Assembly (NCBI GenBank): GCA_049603835.1
Contig: JBMYSZ010000001.1
Location: 186,001-250,000 of the forward strand
Length of the DNA: 64,000 nt
Source: Mangrovicoccus sp049603835
GTDB taxonomy: Bacteria; Pseudomonadota; Alphaproteobacteria; Rhodobacterales; Rhodobacteraceae
Direction of reading: 5' to 3'
The position numbers and the translations under genes were made by a program. Shown piece after piece: positions 34,005 to 43,426 of the stretch. The notes beneath the pieces were generated by a model. That model was not told the origin of the DNA. It did not search any database and saw only the letters and a list, made by a program, of their open reading frames with translations. Each line of letters opens with the position of its first letter. Position 1 is the stretch's first letter.

Positions 34005-34928
34005 TTATCTGGTGGCATGGAACACAGTGCCCAGAGCCGCCGGAGCCCCCGCCGCTGCGCGACGACGATTTGCCGACATGATGACCAGAACCAAGATGGT
34101 GACAAGATAGGGAGACATAGAAAGCAGCTCGACCGGGACTTTTAGTCCCGCCGCTTGCAGGTTCAGCTGCAAAACCGTGATCCCGCCAAAGAGATACGCC
34201 CCTACGACCAACCGCCAGGGACGCCAAGCTGCAAAGACCACCAGAGCCAGGGCAATCCAGCCCGAGCCAGCGGTCATGCCATCAGTCCATTGCGGCACCC
34301 GCACCAGGCTTAGATAGGCGCCACCCAAGCCCGCCATGGCGCCGCCAAAGGCCAGCGCGGCAAAGCGGATGCGGATGACTTTATAGCCAAGCGCATGGGC
34401 CGCCCCGTGATTTTCGCCCACTGCGCGCAAAATCAGTCCCGCGCGGGAAAACCGCAAAAAGGCCCAGACCGCGATAACCATCACCAGGCTTAGATAGACA
34501 ATCGGGTCGTGATTAAAGAAGATCGGACCAATGCCAGGTAGCTCGCTAAGGCCGAAAAACTCTAGCTTGCTGGTCGAGGGGGGCTTTAGCCCCACATAGC
34601 CTTGGCCCAATAGCGCAGAAAAGCCCAAACCAAACAGGGTCAGCGCCAGGCCGGTCGCCACTTGGTTTGACAGTAAAAGCTGGGTTAGCACCGCAAAGAT
34701 CAGCGCCAAGATCATGCCGCCCAACGCCCCACCGATAAAGCCCAGTGTCGGCGAGCCTGTGCCATAAGCCACCGCAAAGCCGCATACCGCGCCGATGATC
34801 ATCATACCTTCGACGCCTAGATTGAGCACGCCGGATTTCTCCGCCACCAGCTCGCCCAAACCCGCCAGAAGGATAGGGGTAGAGGCCGCCATAAGGATCG
34901 GGATCAGATTAAGTAACGAGATCTCCAT
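34005..34928 (-). CDS. ABC transporter permease (nucleoside/purine, BMP-type), second subunit
   Basis: The 307-residue inner-membrane permease of the branched-chain/BMP superfamily has about eight to nine hydrophobic segments, with the family start ATPILLAGLGELVAEKSGVLNLGVEG and AVGENHGAAHALGYKVIRIR (coupling loop). Its ATG overlaps the stop of the first permease by one base (TGATG style). Together with it, the ATPase and the BMP protein it should form a nucleoside/purine importer. The length is normal. Confidence 0.92.
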   Translation of the reverse strand: MEISLLNLIPILMAASTPILLAGLGELVAEKSGVLNLGVEGMMIIGAVCGFAVAYGTGSPTLGFIGGALGGMILALIFAVLTQLLLSNQVATGLALTLFGLGFSALLGQGYVGLKPPSTSKLEFFGLSELPGIGPIFFNHDPIVYLSLVMVIAVWAFLRFSRAGLILRAVGENHGAAHALGYKVIRIRFAALAFGGAMAGLGGAYLSLVRVPQWTDGMTAGSGWIALALVVFAAWRPWRLVVGAYLFGGITVLQLNLQAAGLKVPVELLSMSPYLVTILVLVIMSANRRRAAAGAPAALGTVFHATR

Positions 34929-36016
34929 CAGGCCGCGGCCCCTTTCGTGCCAAATCGTATCCGGTAATTAGACAAAACATCCAAAGCCAGAAGGAAGAAT
35001 AACAGCATGCCTTGAAAGGCTTGGATCGCGGCGGATGGCAGACCCAGCATCAGCTGCGCCAGCTCGCCGCCAATATAAGTCAGGGCCATCAAAAGCCCGG
35101 CCAGAAGAATGCCGATCGGATGCAAGCGCCCAAGAAAGGCGACGATGATCGCGGTAAAGCCATAGCCCACATTGAAATCGATGCTGATTTTGCCCGCAGG
35201 TCCGGCCACTTCGAACAAGCCCGCAAGCCCAGCCAAAGCCCCCGAAGCGCCCATGCAGAACAAAATCAGCCGCTCCGGTTTGACGCCGCCAAACCGCGCC
35301 GCCCGGGGTGCTTGACCCGAGAGCCGGATCTGAAAGCCCAAGATATGCCGCGACAGCAGCACATAAGAGGCGATCACCGCGATAAACGCCACAACAACGC
35401 CCCAATGCATGCCAGTATTGGCGATCAGCTCGCCATTGAAGGCTTCGGGATATTTCTGCAAATTGCGCGATCCGGGGAAGCCGCCCCCGTCGGGGTCACG
35501 CATCAGCCCCACGGACATGGCGGCTAAAAGCTGTTCGGCCACATAAACCAGTAGCAGCGAAACCAAGATCTCATTGGTGTTAAACCGGGTTTTTAAGATC
35601 GCAGGGATCATCGCCCAAGCCCAGCCGCCCAAAGCTCCGGCCAGAGCCATCAAAGGCAGCAGCGCGAAAAAGGGCGCCGGATAAAGCGCTAAAGCCACGC
35701 CAGCACCGCAGAGCGCGCCGATGATATATTGCCCCTCTGCGCCAATATTCCAGATGCCCGCGCGAAAGCCCAAAGACAGGCCAATCGCGATCAGGATCAG
35801 CGGACCGGCTTTCACCAAGAGCTGTGGCCGGGAATAGGCGGCGAATTGCTGCGAAAATAGCGGATCCCAGAAAATCGTGCGAATTGCGAGGAACGGGTCC
35901 TTGCCCAAAGCGGCAAACATCAAACCGCCCACGATCATGGTCACCGCAACGGCAACCACGGGCGTGGCAATGGCCCAGGCTTGGGACGGGGTGGGGCGGC
36001 GTTCAAGCTTTATCAT
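34928..36016 (-). CDS. ABC transporter permease (nucleoside/purine, BMP-type), first subunit
   Basis: The 362-residue permease has about ten hydrophobic segments and the family signature GFRAGIWNIGAEGQYIIGALCG in its middle. Its start overlaps the end of the ATPase gene by 14 bases, suggesting translational coupling. The longer first permease paired with a shorter second one is the usual arrangement for BMP-type purine importers (as in Nup and YufNOPQ-like systems). Confidence 0.92.
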   Translation of the reverse strand: MIKLERRPTPSQAWAIATPVVAVAVTMIVGGLMFAALGKDPFLAIRTIFWDPLFSQQFAAYSRPQLLVKAGPLILIAIGLSLGFRAGIWNIGAEGQYIIGALCGAGVALALYPAPFFALLPLMALAGALGGWAWAMIPAILKTRFNTNEILVSLLLVYVAEQLLAAMSVGLMRDPDGGGFPGSRNLQKYPEAFNGELIANTGMHWGVVVAFIAVIASYVLLSRHILGFQIRLSGQAPRAARFGGVKPERLILFCMGASGALAGLAGLFEVAGPAGKISIDFNVGYGFTAIIVAFLGRLHPIGILLAGLLMALTYIGGELAQLMLGLPSAAIQAFQGMLLFFLLALDVLSNYRIRFGTKGAAA

Positions 36017-37544
36017 AGGCCGGTTCCTTCATCTCGCTTAGATCCTGACCGCCCAGCATCAGGCCCAAATCTTCTATCGTTAGGTTCCAAGCCCGTTGCG
36101 GCGTCACGATCCGTCCGCCACATAGGGCGGTGACCCAGTCGGAAATCTCTAGCAGCTCGTCTAGGTCTTGGCTGATGACCACCACCGCTGCGCCCTCGGT
36201 TGCCAGATCCAGCAAAGCCTGGCGGATCGCCGCCGCTGCGGCTGCATCCACGCCCCAGGTGGGTTGATTGACGATTAGCAGTTTCGGCTTTTGCAGCACT
36301 TCGCGGCCAATGACGAATTTCTGCAAATTGCCGCCGGACAAAGCCCGCGCGGCAACTTCGGTGCCCGGTGTGCGCACGTCAAAGGATTGGATCACCCGAG
36401 AGGCAAAAGCCCGCGTCCCAGCCCAATTCACCAGCCCATGCCGGGTCAGCCGCAACCGCACCGCCCCAGACAAAAGCGCATTTTCCGTCAGGGTCATATC
36501 GGGGGCGGCCGCATGACCTAACCGTTCTTCGGGGGCGGCTTGCACGCCGATCCGGCGCCGCGCATTAGGGCCAAGCCCGCCAATATCTTGGTCAAGATAG
36601 GTCAAATGCCCCGGCGGTGTCAGGCTTTCACCGGAGAGCACCAGCAGCAGCTCATCTTGGCCATTGCCCGCAACACCGCCAATGCCCAGCACTTCGCCGC
36701 CGCGAATTTGGAGCGTGATATCCTGCAAAGACGTCCCGAATTCTCCCGCAGCGGGGCGAGAGAGGTTCTTTAGCTCCATCACCACCGGGCCTGGCGCGGC
36801 AGGGGCGCGTGCGGGGGTGGCCACGGAACTGCCGACCATCAATTCGGTCATGTCCCGCGCTGTGGTTTCCCGCGGCACACAAGTGCCAGTGACTTTGCCA
36901 TGGCGCAAAATCGTGGCGTGATCACAAAGCGACCGGATCTCTTCGAGCTTGTGAGATATATAGAGGATCGCCGTGCCTTCAGCTTTTAATTGCCGCAGGG
37001 TTTTGAACAGCACCTCGACCTCTTGCGGGGTCAAAACACTGGTGGGTTCATCCATGATCAGAAGTTTGGGATTTTGCAGCAAACAGCGGATGATCTCCAC
37101 CCGTTGCCTTTCGCCCGCAGACAGATCACCGACCCGGCGCAGCGGATCCAGCGGCAGCCCATAAGCCGTGCTCACTTCGGTGATCCGCGTGGTCAGATCG
37201 CGAAAAGGCGGCGGGTTTTCCATGCCAAGCGCGATATTTTCCGCGACATTCAGCGCCTCGAATAGCGAAAAATGCTGAAACACCATGGCCACGCCGGACA
37301 TGCGGGCGGCGCGAGGCTCTGCGGGGGAGTAAGCCGTACCATTCAGGGTCATCTGACCGCTATCCGGGGCCACAAGCCCATAGATCATTTTGACCAAAGT
37401 CGATTTACCCGCGCCGTTTTCACCAAGCAAGGCATGAACCTCGCCTGGGGCAATGGAAAACGACACTTGATCATTAGCGACCACGCCGGGATAGGCTTTG
37501 GTCAGGCCTTGGATCGATAAAAGAGGGGAAGGCGCTTGGCTCAA
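36003..37544 (-). CDS. ABC transporter ATPase (nucleoside/purine, BMP-type), two-domain
   Basis: The protein has two ABC domains. The first has Walker A GENGAGKST and signature LSAGERQRVEI; the second has the degenerate Walker A typical of this sugar/nucleoside family (GVAGNGQDEL) and signature LSGGNLQKFV. The frame is open to 37727, but I place the start at TTG 37544, where AGGAG lies eight bases upstream and the TTG overlaps the xdhC stop codon (TTGA). That gives 513 residues, the usual length. The product powers the two permeases below it. Confidence 0.9.
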   Translation of the reverse strand: MSQAPSPLLSIQGLTKAYPGVVANDQVSFSIAPGEVHALLGENGAGKSTLVKMIYGLVAPDSGQMTLNGTAYSPAEPRAARMSGVAMVFQHFSLFEALNVAENIALGMENPPPFRDLTTRITEVSTAYGLPLDPLRRVGDLSAGERQRVEIIRCLLQNPKLLIMDEPTSVLTPQEVEVLFKTLRQLKAEGTAILYISHKLEEIRSLCDHATILRHGKVTGTCVPRETTARDMTELMVGSSVATPARAPAAPGPVVMELKNLSRPAAGEFGTSLQDITLQIRGGEVLGIGGVAGNGQDELLLVLSGESLTPPGHLTYLDQDIGGLGPNARRRIGVQAAPEERLGHAAAPDMTLTENALLSGAVRLRLTRHGLVNWAGTRAFASRVIQSFDVRTPGTEVAARALSGGNLQKFVIGREVLQKPKLLIVNQPTWGVDAAAAAAIRQALLDLATEGAAVVVISQDLDELLEISDWVTALCGGRIVTPQRAWNLTIEDLGLMLGGQDLSEMKEPAYDKA

Positions 37545-38533
37545 AGGCTTTGCTCCTGTTGGCTGAGAGCGGACCTTTGGCTGGCCCGTAGAATATCGCT
37601 GGCCACGCCTAGGGCGATGGCTTGGGGATGTTTGCCCAAAGAGGGATCGCCGATCGGGCATTGGATCCGCGCCAGATCCAGAGGCGGATGACCCAAAGCG
37701 CTGAGACGTGTTTTGAACCGCGCCCATTTAGTGGCTGATCCGATCAGGCCAATATGGCGCGCGGGCTGGGATAGCAGCTGATGGCACAGGCCCAGATCAA
37801 ATTCATGGCTATAGGTCAGGATATAATGTTCCGCATTGGCGGGCGCATGAGTGGCAGCCAGGCACAGATCCTGGGCCACTAGCCGAGTGACTTGACCGCT
37901 GACTTGGCTTTGCGGATCCTCTTCGGGCGGGAACCGGTTTGGGGCGGTATCAACCCAGGTGATCGCCAGATCCGGCAATTGCCCAAGCACCCCCACCAGA
38001 GCCCGGCCCACATGGCCCGCGCCCCAGACCCAAATTTGCCGCGAGGGCTGGGCCAGTGGCTCGGCCAACCAGCCGTCCTTCCAAAAGAGGCTCAGCGGCT
38101 GAGTGCCATTGCGCGCATCAGTCAAGGCGCGGCTCAGGCCAAAGGGCCGATCCGCTTGGCCATGGATGCGGCGGATCACTGGGCCATTCACTGGGCTATT
38201 CACTGGGCCATCGCCTAGCTGTGCGAGATCACTTTGCTCAAAGATCTCGATCACCAGCTCGACAGAGCCGCCACAGCATTGCCCCAGATTAGGCCCAAGC
38301 GGCATTTGCCGAGCCTGTGCTTTTGGCCCATCGCGCAGGGCGTCGCGGGCGATCTCGGTTGCGCGCAGCTCTAAAGCGCCGCCGCCAATCGTGCCAGATT
38401 GCCCCTGCGCCCAAACCAGCATCGCTGTTCCCGGCTCTCGCGGAGCGGAGCCCCGGCTTGCCGCCACCAGAATACGCGCCACGCGGCTATTTTGCGCAAA
38501 ACGCAAACGCAGCTCTTCTAGGTCAAATCCCAT
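37541..38533 (-). CDS. xdhC: xanthine dehydrogenase accessory protein XdhC
   Basis: XdhC binds the molybdenum cofactor and helps sulfurate and insert it into XdhB. The 330-residue protein shows the N-terminal ATRGSAPREPGTAML-like segment (VAASRGSAPREPGTAML), the Rossmann-like VWGAGHVGRALVG, and YILTYSHEFDLGLCHQLL. A 36-base run of three near-identical 12-base units encodes GPVNSPVNGPV in the middle (residues about 107-118). It lies seven bases after xdhB and is joined to the ABC ATPase by an overlapping TTGA. Confidence 0.9.
   Translation of the reverse strand: MGFDLEELRLRFAQNSRVARILVAASRGSAPREPGTAMLVWAQGQSGTIGGGALELRATEIARDALRDGPKAQARQMPLGPNLGQCCGGSVELVIEIFEQSDLAQLGDGPVNSPVNGPVIRRIHGQADRPFGLSRALTDARNGTQPLSLFWKDGWLAEPLAQPSRQIWVWGAGHVGRALVGVLGQLPDLAITWVDTAPNRFPPEEDPQSQVSGQVTRLVAQDLCLAATHAPANAEHYILTYSHEFDLGLCHQLLSQPARHIGLIGSATKWARFKTRLSALGHPPLDLARIQCPIGDPSLGKHPQAIALGVASDILRASQRSALSQQEQSL
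38177..38212. repeat. three 12-base tandem units inside xdhC
   Basis: CACTGGGCCATT occurs three times, with one changed base in the second copy and in the third. It encodes the repeat (N)GPV/(N)SPV in the XdhC frame. It keeps the reading frame. Confidence 0.85.
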
Positions 38534-38540
38534 GCGCTGA

Positions 38541-40868
38541 TCATCCTTCGCCTTGCAGTCGCGTCACCGCCGCCAAGACCCGCTCTGGCGTGGCGGGCGC
38601 GTCGAGGGCGGGATAGCTGGCACCACAAGCTGCCACAGCGTCACTTAAAGCCAAATAATTGGATATGCCTAGCATAAAGGGCGGCTCACCCACGGCTTTC
38701 GAGCGATAGATTGTCTCTTCGCGATTAGGGCGATCCCAGAGCGCGACATTGAAGATCGGCGGGCGATCAGAACAGGCGGGGATTTTATAGGTAGAGGGCG
38801 CATGGGTCCGCAGGCGTCCTTTTGCATCCCAGACCAGCTCTTCCATGGTCAGCCAACCCGCGCCTTGCACAAAAGCGCCTTCGACCTGGCCGATATCCAG
38901 GGCCGGGTTCAGGGATTTGCCGGAATCATGCAAGATATCCGTGCGTAAGATCCGATTTTCGCCGGTCAGGCTATCGATAACCACTTCGGTCGCTGCGGCA
39001 CCATAAGCGAAATAGAAAAATGGCCGCCCGGTGCCTTGGATCCGATCCCAGGTGATTTTGGGCGTTTTATAGAACCCCGTCGCCGAAAGGCTAATGCGGT
39101 TCATATAGGCTTCGCGCACCACCTCTTCGAAGGGGTAACGCTCTTCGGCGACTTCCACATGATTATCGGCGAAACGTACCGAAGCCGGATCGGTCTGGTG
39201 CCGCTCGGCGAGGAAACAGGCCAGGCGATGGGCCAGCTCATCACAAGCCGCCTTTACCGCCATACCGTTCAAATCCGACCCGCTAGAGGCCGCTGTTGCA
39301 GAGGTATTGGGAACCTTAGCCGTATCAGTGGCGGTGATCCGCACGGTTTCCATAGGCACGCCAAAGCGTGATGCCGCCACCTGGGCCACTTTCTGAAACA
39401 GGCCTTGGCCCATTTCCGTGCCGCCATGATTTAGCGCGATAGAGCCATCTTGATAAAGATGGACCAAAGCTCCGGCCTGGTTGAGATGGGTGAGGGTAAA
39501 GCTAATCCCGAATTTCACCGGGGTCAGAGCGAGGCCGCGTTTCAAGACCGGGCTATTGGCGTTCCACTCGGCAATCTCCGCCCGTCTTGCCGCATAATCG
39601 CAGCTTTCGGCCAACGCCTCGGTTATCTCATGCAGCGCGAAATCCTCGACCGGCATGTGATAGGGCGTGGTCTGGGCTGGCGCGGTCGGGCTGATCTGCT
39701 CGGCGCTGCGATAGTAATTGAGCTTGCGCACCTCAAGCGGGTCGCGCCCTACCGCATGGGCGATATGGTCCAGCACTCGCTCAATCCCCACCATGCCCTG
39801 AGGGCCGCCAAAGCCTCGAAAAGCGGTGGCGCTTTGGGTATTGGTGCGCAGCCGATGCGAGGTGATTTTTACTGCCGGCAAGTGATAGGCGTTATCCGCA
39901 TGCAACATGGCCCGATCGGCTACGGGCAGGCTAAGATCCAGCGCCCAGCCACAGCGGCAATATTGGGTGAACTCCACCGCAAGGATTTGCCCCTGATCAT
40001 CAAAACCCGCGCGGTAATCGATGCGGAAATCATGACGCTTGCCTGTGATCACAAAATCATCGTCGCGGTCATAGCGCATCTTCACCGCGCGCCCGGTCCG
40101 CGCAGCAATGATGGCACAGGCAATGGCCAGCGCATTGCCCTGGCTTTCCTTGCCGCCAAAGCCGCCGCCCATACGCCGGGTTTCCACCCGCACCCCATGC
40201 ATGGGCAGGCCAAGCGCATGGGCCACCTTATGCTGGATCTCGGTTGGGTGCTGGGTAGAGCTATGGACGATCATATCGCCATTCTCTTGCGGTAGGGCCA
40301 AAGCGGCCTGGCTTTCCAGATAGAAATGCTCTTGCCCGCCAAGCTCTAGACTGCCGCTGATCTGTTTCGGGGCGGCAGCAAGGGCAGCGCCTGCATCGCC
40401 TTTTTGATAGATGCGCGGGCCTTCTTCGAAACGGCTATCAGCGGCAAGTGCATCCTCGATAGTCAAAAGCGCTGGGGTCTCCGTGATCTGCGGCTGCGCC
40501 AAACGGGCGGCTTGTCGCGCGGCGCGATGGCTTTCGGCGGCGACCAGAAAGAGCGGCTGACCCGCATAATGGATACTGCCATCGCAGAGCAGCGGTTCAT
40601 CATGCGCCGAAGGGGAGCAATCGGGGATGTGGCCCAATTCCGCGCCCAAACCCGCGCCCAAATCCGCACCCGACAGCGCCAGAACCACACCTTCCGCTGC
40701 GCGCACTGGCGCTAGATCCAAATCCTCTAGCTGGCCAGCAGCCACCGGAGACAGACCAAAAGCCAGATGCAAACAGCCCTTAGGCGTGGGGATGTCATCA
40801 ATATAGCGCGCCTGGCCAGTCACATGCAGCTGGGCCGCGTCATGGGGCAGGGGTTTTGCAATGCTCAT
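38541..40868 (-). CDS. xdhB: xanthine dehydrogenase molybdopterin-binding subunit XdhB
   Basis: XdhB holds the molybdopterin and the active site where hypoxanthine and xanthine are hydroxylated to urate. The 775-residue protein has the family N-terminus HVTGQARYIDDIPTPKGCLHLAFGLS, the cofactor loop RRMGGGFGGKESQ, and the conserved AFRGFGGPQG and GQGLFQKVAQVA segments. A catalytic Glu lies in the C-terminal VGEPPFMLG region. Its start overlaps the xdhA stop (ATGA). A GADLGAGLGAEL triplet repeat lies near the N-terminus. Confidence 0.95.
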   Translation of the reverse strand: MSIAKPLPHDAAQLHVTGQARYIDDIPTPKGCLHLAFGLSPVAAGQLEDLDLAPVRAAEGVVLALSGADLGAGLGAELGHIPDCSPSAHDEPLLCDGSIHYAGQPLFLVAAESHRAARQAARLAQPQITETPALLTIEDALAADSRFEEGPRIYQKGDAGAALAAAPKQISGSLELGGQEHFYLESQAALALPQENGDMIVHSSTQHPTEIQHKVAHALGLPMHGVRVETRRMGGGFGGKESQGNALAIACAIIAARTGRAVKMRYDRDDDFVITGKRHDFRIDYRAGFDDQGQILAVEFTQYCRCGWALDLSLPVADRAMLHADNAYHLPAVKITSHRLRTNTQSATAFRGFGGPQGMVGIERVLDHIAHAVGRDPLEVRKLNYYRSAEQISPTAPAQTTPYHMPVEDFALHEITEALAESCDYAARRAEIAEWNANSPVLKRGLALTPVKFGISFTLTHLNQAGALVHLYQDGSIALNHGGTEMGQGLFQKVAQVAASRFGVPMETVRITATDTAKVPNTSATAASSGSDLNGMAVKAACDELAHRLACFLAERHQTDPASVRFADNHVEVAEERYPFEEVVREAYMNRISLSATGFYKTPKITWDRIQGTGRPFFYFAYGAAATEVVIDSLTGENRILRTDILHDSGKSLNPALDIGQVEGAFVQGAGWLTMEELVWDAKGRLRTHAPSTYKIPACSDRPPIFNVALWDRPNREETIYRSKAVGEPPFMLGISNYLALSDAVAACGASYPALDAPATPERVLAAVTRLQGEG
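40636..40671. repeat. three imperfect 12-base units inside xdhB
   Basis: Three adjacent units related to AAACCCGCGCCC encode GAxL repeats (GADL, GAGL, GAEL) near residue 70 of XdhB. They keep the reading frame. Confidence 0.75.
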
Positions 40869-42229
40869 GGGGTGACCTCCAGGCTTTGCACCGCCATACC
40901 GTGATCCTCATAGAAATAGCGCAGCAGCATATTTTGCGCGGTCTTGAGCCGATAGGCGGAGGAGGCGCGCATATCGCTGAGCGGGGTGAAATCCTCGGCC
41001 AGGGCTGCCATTGCGTCCCGCATATGCGCTTCGGTCCAGGCTTTGCCAATCAGGGCGGTTTCCGCATGAGAGGCGCGCTTGGGGATCCCGGCCATGCCGC
41101 CAAAAGCGATACGCGCGGTGCTGACCATCCCTTCTTCCACAGTCACAGATAGCGCGCCACAGACGGCGGAGATATCCTGATCAAAGCGCTTAGACAGTTT
41201 ATAGCAGCGCAACCGGTCGGGTTGACGGGGAATGGTGATCGCCTCAACAAACTCGCCCGGCCCGCGGTCTTGCTTACCGTAATCGAGGAAAAAGTCCTGC
41301 AGCGGAATAGCGCGGCGTTTATTCCCCTGGCGCAGATGCAAATACGCGCCCAAAGCGATCAGCACCGGCGGGCTATCCCCAATAGGCGAGCCATTCGCGA
41401 TATTGCCGCCCAATGTGGCAGCATTACGTATCTGGGTGCTGGCGTAACGGCGGATCAGCTCGGCAAAGCTGGGATGATATTCGGCAAAGATCGGCTGCGC
41501 CTGGGTAAGCGTGACCATCGCGCCGATACGGATTTCCCGGTCGGTCACCTCAAGGGTTTTGAGATCCGCGCAGTCATTCAAAAAGGCCACAGGACCCAGA
41601 TCGCGAAATTGCTTGGTCACCCATAGCCCAACATCTGTGCCACCGGCGATCAGCGTGGCTTCGGGGGTATCAGCATACCAGGCGGCCAATTCATCACTGG
41701 TCTTGGGATGCCAGGGAGCCGCCGGGTCGGGGCCCGGCGGGGTATCGCTTAGCCATTCCGGTACAGGCGCCTCCGCCACGCTTTCTGCCGCGCGGATAAT
41801 CGGCGCATAACCGGTACAGCGGCACAGATTGCCCGCCAATTGGTCATCATAATCCCGCGCGCCATTCTTATGGGCCACGGCCATGGAGACCACAAAGCCC
41901 GGCGTGCAAAACCCGCATTGAGAGCCATGCTCTGCGATCATTGCCTCTTGCACCGGATGCAACTGACCATTGGGCCCGGCGATGCCTTCGACCGTGCGGA
42001 CGGCTTTGCCTTCGAGCTGCGGCAAAAACAGGATACAGGCATTGAGGCTGCGCGAGCCTTCAGCATCACTGACCATCACGGTACAGGCACCGCAATCGCC
42101 CTCGTTACAGCCTTCTTTGGTTCCGGTCAGCCCGCGCTCTTCCCGCAGCCAATCCAGCAATGTCATTGTCGGGGAAATACCGCTTAGCTGCACCAACTCT
42201 CCATTAAGGAGAAAGCTACACTCGGCCAT
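40865..42229 (-). CDS. xdhA: xanthine dehydrogenase Fe-S/FAD small subunit XdhA
   Basis: XdhA passes electrons from the molybdenum site to NAD+ through two 2Fe-2S clusters and FAD. The 454-residue protein carries the first cluster ligands GCNEGDCGACT, the second cluster CGFCTPGFV and NLCRCTGY, and the FAD-binding segment LIAGGTDVGLWV and GGNIANGSPIGDSPP. I chose ATG 42229 (MAECSFLLNGE), which begins the fold directly; a longer frame to 42274 is possible. It is the first gene of the purine unit. No typical regulator gene adjoins it. Confidence 0.94.
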   Translation of the reverse strand: MAECSFLLNGELVQLSGISPTMTLLDWLREERGLTGTKEGCNEGDCGACTVMVSDAEGSRSLNACILFLPQLEGKAVRTVEGIAGPNGQLHPVQEAMIAEHGSQCGFCTPGFVVSMAVAHKNGARDYDDQLAGNLCRCTGYAPIIRAAESVAEAPVPEWLSDTPPGPDPAAPWHPKTSDELAAWYADTPEATLIAGGTDVGLWVTKQFRDLGPVAFLNDCADLKTLEVTDREIRIGAMVTLTQAQPIFAEYHPSFAELIRRYASTQIRNAATLGGNIANGSPIGDSPPVLIALGAYLHLRQGNKRRAIPLQDFFLDYGKQDRGPGEFVEAITIPRQPDRLRCYKLSKRFDQDISAVCGALSVTVEEGMVSTARIAFGGMAGIPKRASHAETALIGKAWTEAHMRDAMAALAEDFTPLSDMRASSAYRLKTAQNMLLRYFYEDHGMAVQSLEVTP

Positions 42230-42631
42230 GTGGTTCAACTCGCCGCTTTCTTTACATCCGGGCCAAAAAGTCATCCACGCCCGATGCGGCGGAAAGCGGG
42301 GATGAGACCAGGGGTTACCCTTGGAAAAGAGCGGTTTTGAGCTCAGATAGCAAGCTTTCTGGGCGGTGAAATGTGCATATTTCTGGCTATTGTCTATTTT
42401 TTGGGCGCGCTTGCCGTGAGCCAGAAAAATAGGCCAAAAGGAAACGTGCTAGCACATTTTAGTTTTCCCTAGGTAATTCACTGTAAGTATTGTAAAATTA
42501 TATATAAAATTCATTTTATTTTCCTAACATAACTGTGTCCAACTAACTTTGTCATAGATTTATTAACAAGCTTAAATACCCTTTTCCAATCACCCCTAAA
42601 ATGGTGTAACTGTTTACTAAGTGAGAACATC
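42230..42631. other. 402-base intergenic region between xdhA and the VPLPA-CTERM gene
   Basis: No gene is visible. It must contain the xdhA promoter on the minus strand, which I cannot place. Its right part (about 42460-42600) is strongly AT-rich and holds a good plus-strand promoter candidate for the secreted-protein gene at 42549-42577. Confidence 0.6.
42549..42577 (+). promoter_or_regulatory. candidate promoter of the VPLPA-CTERM gene
   Basis: TTGTCA (-35) and TTAAAT (-10) are separated by exactly 17 bases. They lie about 55 bases upstream of the ATG. The surrounding AT-rich DNA supports this. Confidence 0.5.
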
Positions 42632-43324
42632 ATGCTTCAATTCATTAAAATTTCCGGCCTGGCTCTAACGTCGCTTTTCTTTGCGACCAGTGCTTCGAGC
42701 GCGACCTACATTGCGACAGCTGTCGTGTCTGGCCAATCAAATCTGTGGCTTGCCGGGTCACCGAGCGGCACGACGGCTTATGCGAGCGATAGCGCCCCTT
42801 TCCAATCCCCTGTCTTGGCTACGCCAGTCACCGGCGGCGACATATTGACATTTTCGGTGAGCGGAACCGTCAGCAATAACGGCTGGAGCTATCCGCCAAG
42901 CGCAGATGGAGGAGCCAGTCAATACCATGTGGCTGGGGCCGAGAATGGGATTTCTGATTTGATTGCGCCGCTGAACTCGCTGATCGGTGTGTTTTTGAAC
43001 GAAGATGTTCCGGTGGCTGGGGATGAGGCAACCAAGTTGGTTTTCAATACAGCCGCAAGCCTGAATTACAGCTCAATTTCCCCGCTTTTAAACCAAGCGT
43101 TTTTCATTGGAGATGGGATGACCGATGGCGGCTTTTTGCAGGAAATAATCGTACCCGATGGTGCGGTGCGCTTGTTCCTGGGATCCATGGATGGCTTTAA
43201 CTGGAACAATAATGGCGGCGCATTTAACGTGAATATCACCGGAACTACGGTCCCGTTGCCATGGGCTGGTGCCGCTTTGCTGAGTGGTGTGGGTGTTTTA
43301 GCAGGCATGCGTCGCCGCGGCTAA
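42632..43324 (+). CDS. secreted VPLPA-CTERM protein
   Basis: The 230-residue protein has a signal peptide of about 24 residues (ALTSLFFATSASSA) and a classic C-terminal sorting signal: VPLP at residues 207-210, a hydrophobic stretch (WAGAALLSGVGVLAG) and the basic end MRRRG. Exosortases of the XrtD type process this in Rhodobacteraceae, as in the protein at 2490-3140. The mature region has no recognised domain and is rich in Gly, Ser, Asn and Thr. Surface or extracellular matrix roles are typical but unproven. A terminator follows at 43358. Confidence 0.85.
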   Translation: MLQFIKISGLALTSLFFATSASSATYIATAVVSGQSNLWLAGSPSGTTAYASDSAPFQSPVLATPVTGGDILTFSVSGTVSNNGWSYPPSADGGASQYHVAGAENGISDLIAPLNSLIGVFLNEDVPVAGDEATKLVFNTAASLNYSSISPLLNQAFFIGDGMTDGGFLQEIIVPDGAVRLFLGSMDGFNWNNNGGAFNVNITGTTVPLPWAGAALLSGVGVLAGMRRRG

Positions 43325-43357
43325 GCTCTTATCTGTGACCCAAAGTCTAAGAAGATG

Positions 43358-43385
43358 CGCCTCGCCAATTTGAGCGGGGCGTTTT
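43358..43385 (+). terminator. terminator after the VPLPA-CTERM gene
   Basis: Stem CGCCTCGC / GCGGGGCG (one G-T pair) with an eight-base loop is followed by TTTT. Its position just before dnaE also argues that dnaE starts at 43427, not at the upstream in-frame ATG 43355. Confidence 0.75.
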
Positions 43386-43426
43386 GTACTTTCGCGGGGC
43401 GGGGGGCTTGGCGTAGATCTGCGGTC

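Noticed and set aside
34000..34227. Longer N-terminus for the K+ channel (to 34227)
   Set aside because: This segment is the permease gene read in another frame; it is low-complexity and unlike channels.
37545..37727. Longer N-terminus for the ABC ATPase
   Set aside because: Arg/Ser/Pro-rich out-of-frame translation of xdhC with no ABC-family resemblance.
43355..43426. Upstream in-frame start for dnaE at 43355
   Set aside because: A terminator for the preceding gene lies at 43358-43385 inside it, and the conserved DnaE N-terminus begins at 43427.
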